Assembly: GCA_022575985.1 (NCBI GenBank)
Contig: JAKSXM010000040.1
Coordinates: forward strand, 13,224,001 to 13,288,000
Length of the DNA stretch: 64,000 nt
Source of the DNA: Anagrus nilaparvatae
Taxonomy: Eukaryota > Arthropoda > Insecta > Hymenoptera > Mymaridae
Reading direction: 5' to 3'
The translations under genes were made by a program, and so were the position numbers. The notes below the pieces were generated by a model that worked only from the letters and a program-made list of their open reading frames with translations, had not been told where the DNA came from and made no database searches. Positions 19,761 to 30,599 of this stretch are shown here, one piece after another (the stretch's first letter is position 1; every line of letters starts with the position of its first letter).

Positions 19761-22700
19761 ATGTCTGAGTCAAATTTAAATAACCAAAAAGGAAGGAAAG
19801 CATCCAGACATGATGCTGATTATAAAAGAAACGTATCAAAATCAAAACGTAATAAGGTGATTTCAGATTCTTTGTTTTTTCATTGAAGAGATATTTCCCA
19901 ATCAATAGATTTTTGGATATTTTATGTTCTTAAAATTAAAGAAAAAGATGTGGCAAGCATAGAGATCTGATTGTTTTACGATTTAATTTATTTTGTTAAG
20001 AAAAATTGAAAGTTTGTTTTATTTTAACCTTTATTTTAACATTACTTTGCGAATATCAACAAATGGTTTATTTTCATTTATGGCTAATATAACAAATGCA
20101 AATACAATATTTCTATTTAAAGATGTTCATTAAATTATTTAGAAAACGTTAATTATAAATAAGAAACCTTTTAGTTTTAAATAAAGTAAAACTAGTTTTC
20201 AGTTTAAAATAACCTAAAAATTTCCTCGTATTTGCTGTGTTATATTTTAAAACTTTTTGATATCTCGTAATTCGCTGTTATATTTCTATTATTTAATACA
20301 TTTATATTCTAAATAAAATAGAAAATAAATATTTTTAATATAATTAATCGTATATAAATTACTCTTTAGTACGTTAAGGGGCTCCGGAATTGAAAAATCT
20401 TAAAATCAGTTTTTTTGATTTTTGAAAAAAATAAATCATTTAAAAAAAAAAAAATGAGTGTCAAGCCTTTCGCAATAAAAAAACACATTAAACTGGTCCT
20501 AAAAAAATTTTAAATATTATCATCCCTTTGAGAATTTTTAAAAATCAAAAAAAACAAAATGAAAGATTTTTTCGGCTCTTTGGAGTCCATTTAAAAAAAA
20601 TATAGGTATCTGCAAATTATAAAATTTCATGTTTAGTCATGTTTTTTATCCATATAAAAAATTAACGATTTTTTAATGATGAATTAGTTTCTTTCAAATG
20701 TAGAAAATTATTTTTTTATTCTCTAATTTTTAAAAAATAAGAATGCCAAATAAAAAAACACACGATATTTATGTAGCTGTAATAGACGTAGTTAACTTCT
20801 AAATTAAACATTCTTTTTTAAAAAATTTTTGATTGAATATTTCTTTTGTTTTCACTAATTCTTTGAATTGCATCTTAATTATTTTTTTGCGAATTAGCAC
20901 AATGCTGATTTCTGTCTAATTTTTTCAAAAAATTTCCATTATTAGCAACAGTTATTAAACTTTATATAGTTCATATACTGTACTGCCATACAGATCAAAA
21001 ACCTCCATATCTAAATTTTAACGGTTTTGAGATATTTAATGCAATGCGTTTCAATTAATTTAATAATGTTATTAAATAGTTTAAAAAAACGAAGGTTACT
21101 TTAGCGGCGAGATCTAGCGGCGAGAAATACGGAAGGACGTTAACACTCAGTGAGAATATAAAATATAGGCAAAATTTGCTTTTCCAACTTATAAATTAAT
21201 TAGAGTAAAAGATATTGTTGTGAAACAAAAAAAAATAATAACAGCAGTTAAAACTAAAAAAATGGAAAATAAAATTACAAATACTTATAGGCATTACAAA
21301 AAAATATTTATAGACAAAACATACATATTGGAGTTAATTCTCAAATTTGGGAAGAGGTGCCGCAATGATCCTAATTAGGCATCATTGTTGGACATTCATA
21401 AGCCTATTAAAAAATTTGTAGCCAAAAAATATGTAAGGGATGGGATATATTAGCCTCAGACGGAGCCTTCTCTACAGCCCGTGTATGCTTAGCAGCCAAA
21501 AATAATTTGGTGAATTCTCAAATTTAGGAAGAGATGGCGTAATGACCCTAAGTAGGCATCAGTGTTGGATATTCATAAGCCTGTAAACAAATTTTTAGCC
21601 CAAAAATATGTCAGGGATGGGAGATATTAGCCTCAGACCGAGCCTTCTCTACAGCCCGTGTATGCTTAGCGGCCAAAAATAATTTACTGAATTCTCAAAT
21701 TTAGGAAGAGGTGCCGCAATAGTATTAAGAATATCCAAAAATGATGCCTACTTAGGCTCATTACGGCACCTTTTTCTAAATTCATATCGAGTTTTTTACT
21801 GGACGCGTCGAGCCTTTCGTACGTTTCGCCCCTAGATCTCGCCGCCAAAGTAACCTTCATTTAAACAAAAATTAAAAACGTTTTTATACTAACACGCTCT
21901 TTTCATTGGTGAAAAAGTTTTTCGCGATTTTCCACCCTTTATATGGAAAACTGTAGATGGGCCGAAAAAAGTCTCTAAATGCGAAAAATACAGGAGAAGA
22001 ACCTCCATATTAGGGTATTTCTTATTTCCCAAACTGCCCACAGAGAAAAATACTGGCTCGAATATGATACTTCAGGTCATAAAACTATTGTCTGAAAAAA
22101 AAATTTTTATAAAAAACTTGATGAGGTGTGTCGATTTGCAAATGAAAATCGGTAAAAATCAGGAAAAAGGTTTTAAAAACGTTTTAGAAAGCTTTTAGAA
22201 ACCTTCCCAAAAACTTTTTTTATTACTAAAATTTTCTAAAATCGTGTTAGTGACAAAATATCTAAAAAAAACTGTGAATTATAACATATTTTATGATATT
22301 TGAACTTTATAATTTACAGTCGTCTAAAAAGAAAATATCCACGCCAATTGCAAGATTTGATCTAGAGCTCTCAAAAAGCAATGTCCCATCGAAATTTTTT
22401 TTCGCCAAAAATGTAATGTAAATGTAAATGTAAATGATTGTTTATTTGCCCAACTACAAAATTTGATACATGGATATAACATTGTAACACTATAGCTAAT
22501 TTAATATAAATGTAAATTTAATAAAAAATAGAAATAAGATAAAATCAAATTAACAGCGTAATAGTAGCAGTAGTGAGTACAATAGTACGTAACAGTATAG
22601 CATGTAACAATTAAAATTTATAATAATAAATAAATCATTGTCAGTAATTAACAAAAAGTAAAAGATATAAACATATTAATATATAATAACACCAAGTTAA

Positions 22701-25700
22701 AATAACGTCAGTCAATATCACAATTTTTATATATTTAATTTCACAAGTTAATCACACTTAAAGACCGAACCGTCATATACATGATTTAAGGTCTTTAAGT
22801 GAACAGTTAAGGCTGCTTTAAAAGAGTTTAAGGAAGGAAGGAATCTTATTTTAGAAGGAAGTGAATTCCAGCTTTTTGTACCTTGTTCTTGAAAGGAGGA
22901 ATTTCCATGCCATTTTTCAAGATCAGGCATATCCAATTCACGAGTTAGTAGATCACCTCTAGCTGTTTCTTTAGGGACGTATTTAACAAAAATTTGAGTC
23001 AAATATTCAGGTCTATGTAAGCGAAGAATTTTGTACATGATGATTAATGTAAAATATAATCTGCGCATGTAAATAGTTAGCCACCCCAATTTTTCTCTAT
23101 ATGGAGTAATGTGACTGTCCCTACGAATCCCAAAAATATACCTTAAGCAAGAATTACTCAGTCTCTGTATTCTGTCATGTAAATTTGACGAGCAATCAAG
23201 ATATACAACAGAACAAAAATCCAAATGAGGAGCAACCAGGGCCTGTACAAGTTTAATTCGCAGAGATTCCGTAGTGCATCGTCTAATAAACCTGAGTGTA
23301 TAGAGGACTCTATTGACTTTCTTGCCTATTGATGTTATATGCGCTTTCCAATTTAATTTACTGTCTAAGATAACACCTAGACTTTTCACTTCCTTAACAA
23401 ACGGCACAGTAACACCTTCACTTATTTTAACACCAGGAAGCTTTAATTTATCTATTTGGTCTACAAAATAACTTGTACCAAAATAGATGGCCTTTGTTTT
23501 GTCAGGATTAAGTCTCAGAGAGACAGTTTTAGCCCAGGTATTGATATTATAGGCTGCTAATGATAGCTAAAATATAAAGTTCAAGGAAAAATTTAAGCCT
23601 GGTTAGAATATTTTTCACTAATAAAATTTTTTAATATTTTAATTTTAAATCCTCTAATTTAAATAGATTAATCAGATAAATAGATATATTTATTAATATA
23701 GAAATTTATTATTTTTAATATTTATGTATCATGTAGTACATGATTATTATGAAATAATTTTTTGAAATTATTAATAAAAAATAATTCTGGTGTACTTTTT
23801 ATTTGCAGTCTTGCAAAATATTTTGTAGATAGGCCATAATTTAAGGATATTATACGCGATGATAAAAAGAAATCTTACATATCAAAAACCTCACTATATG
23901 TATATGAGCTATTTTTTCATGTATATATACGAGCGCGGCTCGGTAGTATACATGGGAAAAACCTCCATATTTACAAAAACCTGTAGATGAGCCATTTCTT
24001 CCTATATGATTTTTAGAAATACATGTAAAATTTTTTATCAATACAGGAGACCATGCAGATGAGCCATGCGATTTTGCAAATTACAAGTGATAAGAAAAAA
24101 TTATTTCGTGACTATTAAGCCCATATAAAAAACTCATTTTTCATTAAAATGTAGATATGGAGGTTTTTGATCTGTACGGCAGAATGATAAATTCATCCAA
24201 TAATTTTATGTGCACGGAAGTGGATCCGCCTCAGTGAAACGTATGTATTTTTGGTCACTGAAACCGAGTTTGAAGGTTTCATCCATCTTCCGATGGCCAG
24301 TTTTGATTAATGAACGCTATTTCATAAAAAATAAACAAAAGATAGCAAGATAGGTAAATTCCTGAAAACAATTACTGATTGAGCCTAGTTTTGGAACCCC
24401 ACTTAGGTTTCCGGGGTCGCTGATCACGATTTTGAAGACAGATTTTTAAAAATCAAAATGGTGGACTCAAAATTTATTACTAACCTTTGAAACAGTCATT
24501 TATGCTGTTTTAAGCATATTTATGTTGTCTAGCAAGTCTTTTGGACCAGATATCCGAATTCTTAGGTCAGATTTTTAATAATAAAAATAGCGGAATAAAA
24601 ATGGTGGATTTGTAACCTCAAAATCAGCAGTAAATGCAATGTTTTTATTAAGATAATTTAATAATTTAATTCTTAATAATAAAAGAGACCTCAGAATCGT
24701 GATCATCGATCCCAAAAACTTATTATGCATTTATTGCCGATTTTGAGGTTAGAAATCCACAATTTTTAGCCCGATATTTTAATTATTAAAAATCTGACCT
24801 CATGATTGTGATAACTGGTCCGAAAGACTTACTAGACAATGTAAATATGCTTAAAACAGCATGAATTGCCATTCCTGAGGTTAGGAATATGTTATTTTAA
24901 GTCCGACATTTTTATTTTTTAAAAATCTGTCTTCAAAATCGTAATCAGCGTCCTCAAAAACCTAAGTGGGATACCAAAAATAGGCTCAATCAGCAATTGA
25001 TTTCAAGAATTTACCTATCTCGCTAATTTTTTGTTGACTTTTTATGATACAGCGTTCATAAATCAAAACTTGCTTTCGTAAAATGGATAAAACCTTCAAA
25101 ATTGGTTTTAGTGACCGAAAATACATATGTTTTCCTAAAGTAGATCCATTTCTGTGCAGATAAAATTGTTGGATCCCTAGGCCACGACAGGTTCCTAAAA
25201 ACAAACAAAAAACCCAAAAAATGCGGTTTTTTAGGCTTTATTTAATTCCTCCGACTCAGAAACAGATAGAATTCTGAAAATTGGCCAAAAGTATTGATAT
25301 ATCATCATCACTTTTCAAGAAATTTTTTTTTTTGGTCTTTAGGACCCCTTTAATATCTTGAAATTTAATTTTCAATTTTCAAAAAATCGGTTTTTTGATA
25401 ATAGAAAAATATAACATACTTAAATTTTTTTTTATACTCCTGGTGAGGTAAAAACAACATTTTGCAATTGTTTAGAAAATCCTTTGGAAAAAATTCAACA
25501 TCTTCTACCGCCGTTTGCCCGCGATTTTAAAACTGCCATAAAATTTTTATGTTAAAAAGATTATTTTTGTGCAAAAAATGTAAAGACTTAGTTATTAAAC
25601 TGATTTTTATCTATAGACATCATTCTTCCGTCCCAATCATCCTATTCTGTTACCGCCATTTATCCGCGCTTTACGCATTTTTTTTTTTTTTAAATAGCAT

Positions 25701-27681
25701 AAGGCACGGATAAACGGCGGTAACAGAAGGGAACGATTGAGACTGCAAAACGATGGCTATTGATAAAAATTAGTTTATTAACTATGCCCTTACATTTTTG
25801 GCACAACAATAATCTTTTTAACATAAAAATTTTATGGCTGTTTTAAAAGCGCGGGTATACGGCGGTAGAAGATTTTGAATTTTTGGGTATTAAAAAGTGG
25901 TTCCCCCTCCAAGAGATTTTGTAAACAATTAATAAATATTGTTTCTTACCCCACCAGGAGCATAAAAATGTATTAAAATTTTAGTATGGTATAATGCGTA
26001 TTTAGCTCATGTTTGCCTATTCTTATTAATATCAATGCACATCTAAATAAATTAGATTTGAATTTTGCAAATTATTTTACAGGGTGAAAGTTACGTTTCC
26101 ACATCTAATAAGCTTGTCAAAGAAAGATCATTTGTGGTAATTGGACCTTGTTGTAAATATAATTGTTATGAAAAATTTTGGCCAATTATACAACTTGATC
26201 TACATCATAAATTTTGGGGTTTAGGAGATTACAACAAACAAAACATATTGCTAAGTACTCTCATGAAATGTAATGAACCTAAAAACAACCCCATTCTTCA
26301 AATACGGCCTAGATTGATCACATGGCATTATTTCTTCCCGACAAGAGAAGAAGATATTTTAGTATGTAAGAAATTTCTTTATTTAGTCCTTTCTTTAGGC
26401 AAGTCCAGATTTACTACTGTGCAACAAAAGATAATGCGATCGGTACCTTGTGACGATTCAAGAGGAAGTTTTGCCAATACTAATCTTAAACTCACGCCTG
26501 AAATACAAGAATTAATTAAGATTCATTGTGCAATGATACCTCACCGTGAGTCTCAATATAAAAGAGAGGGAAGTTCTTTAAATTACTTTGAGCATCCTGA
26601 TTTGAACCTTCATATTATGTACGAACTCTTCATTGAATTTTATCAATGTACTAATAACAGTGAAGACATTCCTTTAGGAGAATCGACCTACTACAAATTT
26701 TTTAATCGCAATGTAAACTACAGTTTTAAATTACCAAGAACTGATGTTTGCGATAAATGTTATGCAAGTCAAAAATCTAATCAAGTTGATTCTCCTGAAT
26801 TACAAAAACATAAGGATGAAATTAAAGATTATAATGCTTTGAGGAAAAAATTATTAGGTGATGAAAAAAATTTATGCGTTGAATTTGACTACGCACAGAA
26901 CTTGCCACTCCCGAAAATACCAAAAAATTCTCAGTTTTACAAAAGATTACTGTGGCTATATATATTTAATGTACACGTATTTAATTCTGCAAATAGCTAT
27001 ATGTATCCACTCTTGGAAGGAATTTCTAAAAAAGGTGCCAACACTGTTTGCAGTTTTCTTTATTACGCTGTACAAAACGAATTTAATTTGCTTAATCATG
27101 AAAAGGTTGTGTGTCTTTCCGATGCAACATCAAGTCAAAATAGGAATTACACTGTATTATCATTTTTGCAATTGCTCGCCATTTCTTTAGGAGTTGAAGT
27201 TTGGCAAGTTTTTCCTGTGAAAGGCCATTCTTATTGTCAATGTGATAGAAACTTTGGTGTCTACGGACAAAAAAAAAATCATATTGAATGTATAGAAAAA
27301 GATCAAGAATACATTGACCTTATTCGAAATTCCAGAGATCCGCCATTTACCATGGTAAATTCAGCTAAGGAACTTTTATATGATTTCGATAATCTATTAA
27401 AAAAAAAGGTAGTACATCCAAACTCAATGAGAATAAGTGAAGCTCGGGTTATTAGATGCAAGCCTACTGGAGAAGTCAGTTTTTACGATAATTACCTTGA
27501 TAAAGATGCTTTGGATTTTACAATGAAAGTGGATGTGCAGCTAGAAGAAATTGAAAAAATACCACCTAAAATTCAGGGACTAAAAGAAGCAAAGATAGAG
27601 GATGTAAATAGTTTATTGCAGTACTTAAGCCCAAATGGCAAAGAATTTTTCAAGAATTATTTTTCATCAATAGCAGGCTAA
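19761..27681 (+). CDS. DUF7869-like putative DDE transposase, two exons
   Basis: Exon 1 is 19761-19856 (32 codons, basic N-terminus with KGRKASRHDADYKRN) ending at a GT donor. Exon 2 is 26083-27681, entered through TTTTACAG; the frame is kept in phase 0, giving 564 residues. Features are: CCKYNCYEKF near residue 55, a CDKC knuckle, then FDYAQNLPLP, LSDATSSQNRN and KGHSYCQCDRNFG. These three blocks supply Asp301, Asp379 and Asp420 as candidate RNase H-like catalytic residues. Proteins of this type (DUF7869) are abundant in aphids and other insects and behave like mobile-element proteins; their transposon superfamily is not certain to me. The exons are intact although the 6.2-kb intron has taken several insertions. 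Confidence 0.75.
21091..21858. repeat. foldback element with internal ~180-bp tandem units
   Basis: The ends (GAAGGTTACTTT, followed by GGCGAGATCTAG) are inverted at 21815-21858. Inside, a unit of about 182 bases beginning AATTCTCAAATTT is present twice and a third time in part (about 21334, 21514 and 21690), followed by an inverted fragment at 21721-21790. Confidence 0.8.
22411..23567 (-). mobile_element. 5'-truncated non-LTR retrotransposon (reverse transcriptase C-terminal part)
   Basis: The open frame 22748-23407 gives 219 residues of the region downstream of the RT active site: a KSLGVILDSKLNWKAHI segment, APHLDFCS, an IQRLSNSCLRYI block and a WNSLPSKIRFLPS segment. Related sequence continues upstream to about 23567 in another frame. 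The 3' end carries an (ATTTAC)n tail at 22411-22437, read on the minus strand. Such a tail and 5' truncation fit CR1/Jockey-type LINE insertion. Confidence 0.85.
24211..25159. repeat. palindromic element, family F1, second copy
   Basis: Ends are TGCACGGAAGTGGATC and its diverged complement near 25140-25159, followed inward by TCAGTGAAACGTATG-type sequence. The element folds around 24690. The minus-strand ORF at its right end is an artefact of the repeat. Confidence 0.85.
25425..25975. repeat. foldback element, family F2
   Basis: Inverted arms pair 25425-25680 with 25690-25975 and include the phrase TACCGCCGTTT and its complement CGGCGGTA four times. The centre is an A/T run near 25680-25692. 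No ORF. Confidence 0.82.
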
Positions 27682-28201
27682 AATCTGTAATCAAAGTAAT
27701 GCTCTAGTATCTTTAAGTATTATAGTAACAAATTAATAGTAATAATTTTTAATAATTCTTAGTGTTGTGTATATATGTAAATATTTAATTAACCGCAATA
27801 CAAAAAATATGCATAATAATAATATTATAAACTACTTAATTTTCACCTGTTTTAATAAAAAAATTAATTTTGTATTATTTATTAATTAGCTGTTCATTTT
27901 TTTAAAAATAATTACCTATAAATAAATCCTAAAATTTAAATTCATCATTTTCTAAGAATAACAAATGAAGCTTTTTTGGTAAGCTGATGTAGTTTTCTTT
28001 TCATATTCGACTTCTGTAGGTTGTGTGGGTTTAGAATTTGAATTAATGACTATTTATTTAGATAATGTGAGTGTAGGGCTTGTGGCGTAGTTTTTTATAT
28101 TATAGACCATTTCGTTTGGTTATGTGGATTCTAGGGTTTCAATGTAATTTTTGTATCACAGACAATTTCCTTAGATTAGGTATTTTTAAGGTTGATTAGC
28201 T
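27682..28201. other. AT-rich 3' flank of the DUF7869-like gene
   Basis: No gene. It contains several AATAAA-like signals (for example near 27920) that could serve polyadenylation of the preceding gene. Confidence 0.4.
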
Positions 28202-30176
28202 TGATTAGCAACCTAAAAAACCCGTATGGACCTAATCTGGTTGCTGAAAGTGCGTAAATAGCAAAAACACCCCTTTTAGGTTTATTTTTGCTAATCTAAA
28301 GGTGAAATATTAATTATACATAAATAATTGCCTCAAATTCTTGATCAGCGACCCAAAAAACCCTCTTAGACCAATTCTTGGCTAAATCTTGATACTCAGT
28401 TTGTTAATATATAAAAAAAAAAACCTTTTGGGGGTAGTTTTTGCAATTTTAAGTGTGTTCCGAAAATATCTCCCGGAAAAGATCCCGATTTTCGTAATCA
28501 GCGACCCAAAAAACATATAATATAGCAAATATCATGTTGGCCAGTGAAAATACACCCCCCCCTCCCCGATTTGACTGGAGTGTATGTAAGATTTTTAATT
28601 TAGGATACAGTCATGTTGATTTTTAAAAATCTGTCTTCAAAATCGTGATTAGCGACCCTGAAAACCTAAGCTGTGTACCATAAATAGGGTCAATCAGAAA
28701 TTTATTTCAAGAATTTACATAGCGTTCATTGCTCAAAACTGGTCATCAGAAAATGGACTAAACCTTCAAAATCGTTTTAAATGATCATAAATACATACGT
28801 TTCACTGAGGTAGTTTTTTATTTGTATACAACTTCCTTAGGTTATGTGAATATAAGGCTCGTGGTGTAGTTTTTTATTTTTATACAACCTCCTTAGGTTA
28901 TGTGGGTGTAAGGGCTGTTATGTAAGTGGGTGTAATGCTTGTGGTGCTTGTTTTTTTATTACAGACTTTTTTTTTAAAGATTTGGTTAAGAAAAATAATT
29001 AATTTATAAGTTATTTATAAAAAAATGTAGGATAATATAGAAAGAATATTTTTTTTATAAGTTTTTAGTTGAATAAACTGTCTCGTATATTACCTTGCAT
29101 AAAATAATTAAAAAATTATTGTCACTAATAAGGCTTTTTGGGCTGATTACGTGATAATGCTTTAAGTATGGGGTTCTCGTGGAACAGCTGGCCTTAGTCC
29201 CCATCTAAAAGCATGTTTTTTTCCATGAGAACCCCCCTGTCACGTAACCGGCTGGAAATGACTAACTGATTCCACTATTGTATACTTTTAAGTATATATT
29301 ATAGCTATAAATTAGGTATACTTTTTTTCTAATTATTAGTTTTAACCTATAAACAGAAAAAAGTATAAAAAAGTATGCAGAATAATAATTTCATAAACTT
29401 CTTTATTTTGCCTTTTTAAATAAAATCGTTTGTATAAAAGTTCGCCTTAACTCGTATGGGTCCTTATAATTCATGATACTATAGCTAGGCAACACTCTAG
29501 TCGTGTGCCGTAAATTATTAAATTTTTTCAAAATTTTTCTTGAGTTGAACAAACCTTAGTATCTTTGTGCCATGCTTTACTTTATGTATTTCTTTCTCGC
29601 GCGCGTTTAATAACACGCTTTGTTTAATTTAATTGTTTATTGATTATTATTGTTCCAAATAAAAAAATTTTTGTTTGTAAATAATCTTGAAGTGTTTCTT
29701 GATTTTTCCCTCGCTTCAAGTTTTTTCCTACTAAAAATTCCTTCGATACTTTTCTGGTTTGAAGTTAAAATTTTGGTTATAGTGAAAATCATCGTGAAAA
29801 AAATTTGCCTAATTCATATTTTAGCCCCAAAACTCTTTTAAATTAATTTTTTTTACGCCTATGTGTTAAAATAATGTTTGAAAAAAATTATAGCGAAAAA
29901 ATTTTTTTTAAAAGATAAAAACTAATTTAGATTAGTTGAGGTAGAGCGAGAAATTTTTTTAAATTCGGCGGTTTTAAAAATTGGAAAAATAATTAGTAAA
30001 TTGTTAATAACAATAAGGGAAAATTTTTTTTTATATTTTTGACTTCGCTATCATGACCAAAATAAATATTTGTATCGATATCAAAAAAAAAATAATTGAA
30101 ATTCGCGAATTTTTTTTTTTTTAATATTTAATCAATAAAAACCTTATAACCTGTTCTTACATCCGAGAGTTCAATT
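28202..30176 (-). repeat. right arm of the large inverted repeat
   Basis: Reverse-complement partner of 16626-18600. The inner end lies just inside half of a palindromic repeat (28202-28810), so only one arm of that palindrome is present on this side. Confidence 0.93.
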
Positions 30177-30599
30177 TGTTAAAAATATTTGTTTATAAAA
30201 ATAATTATTAGCAAATTGTTAATTTGTTTAACTTAGTAATTGTATATAATAATAATTAATTTAGTTTTTCTTAAAAATACTGGAGTAGCTAAAATTAACT
30301 AGTAATAGTAATAAACAAATTTAGGTAAGGAGTGTATTTGTTTTAATAATATTAATAATAATATAAAACTTACACAATTTTTTAAAAATATTTGCTTATA
30401 AATAATAATTAAAAAAATTGTTAATTTCGTTAACTTATTAATTTGTTTAAATTAATAAAAATAATTTAATAAAAATTGTATAAAATTAATTGTATAAAGT
30501 GAATTTTTATTAAAAATACTGTAGTAGCCAAATTAACTAGTAAAAGTAATAAACAAATTTAGAAAAGGGTGTATTTTAAAAGTTAATATTTCAATATTT

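Larger units (their letters stand above)
20983..24182. mobile_element. 3.2-kb element with short terminal inverted repeats
   Basis: The left end CTGCCATACAGATCAAAAAC and the right end are inverted partners over about 35 bases, including AAACCTCCATATCTA. Partial internal copies of the same phrase occur at about 22000 and 23870-23990. It contains a foldback (21091-21858) and a LINE fragment (22411-23567) but no transposase of its own, so it looks non-autonomous. Target duplications were not clear. Confidence 0.6.
19857..26082 (+). other. intron of the DUF7869-like gene, filled with nested elements
   Basis: Between the donor at 19857 and the acceptor at 26081-26082 lie an AT-rich unassigned part (19857-20980), an inverted-repeat element (20983-24182), a palindrome (24211-25159) and another foldback (25425-25975). 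Segment 20380-20640 is low-complexity and holds no gene. Confidence 0.6.
16626..30176. mobile_element. 13.5-kb unit with ~1.97-kb inverted repeats and a DUF7869-type gene
   Basis: The two ends mirror each other exactly in coordinates: every matched position pair sums to 46802. Outer tips read AATTGAACTCTCGG on both sides. The unit encloses a single recognisable gene (19761-27681) plus nested insertions in its intron. The simplest reading is a large DNA transposon with long terminal inverted repeats; an inverted segmental duplication around the gene is the alternative. No clear target duplication is seen at the tips. Confidence 0.7.

Noticed and set aside
16961..29841. Identical 63-residue ORFs in the two arms of the large inverted repeat
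   Set aside because: The translation is low-complexity and hydrophobic, and the identity only reflects the arms.
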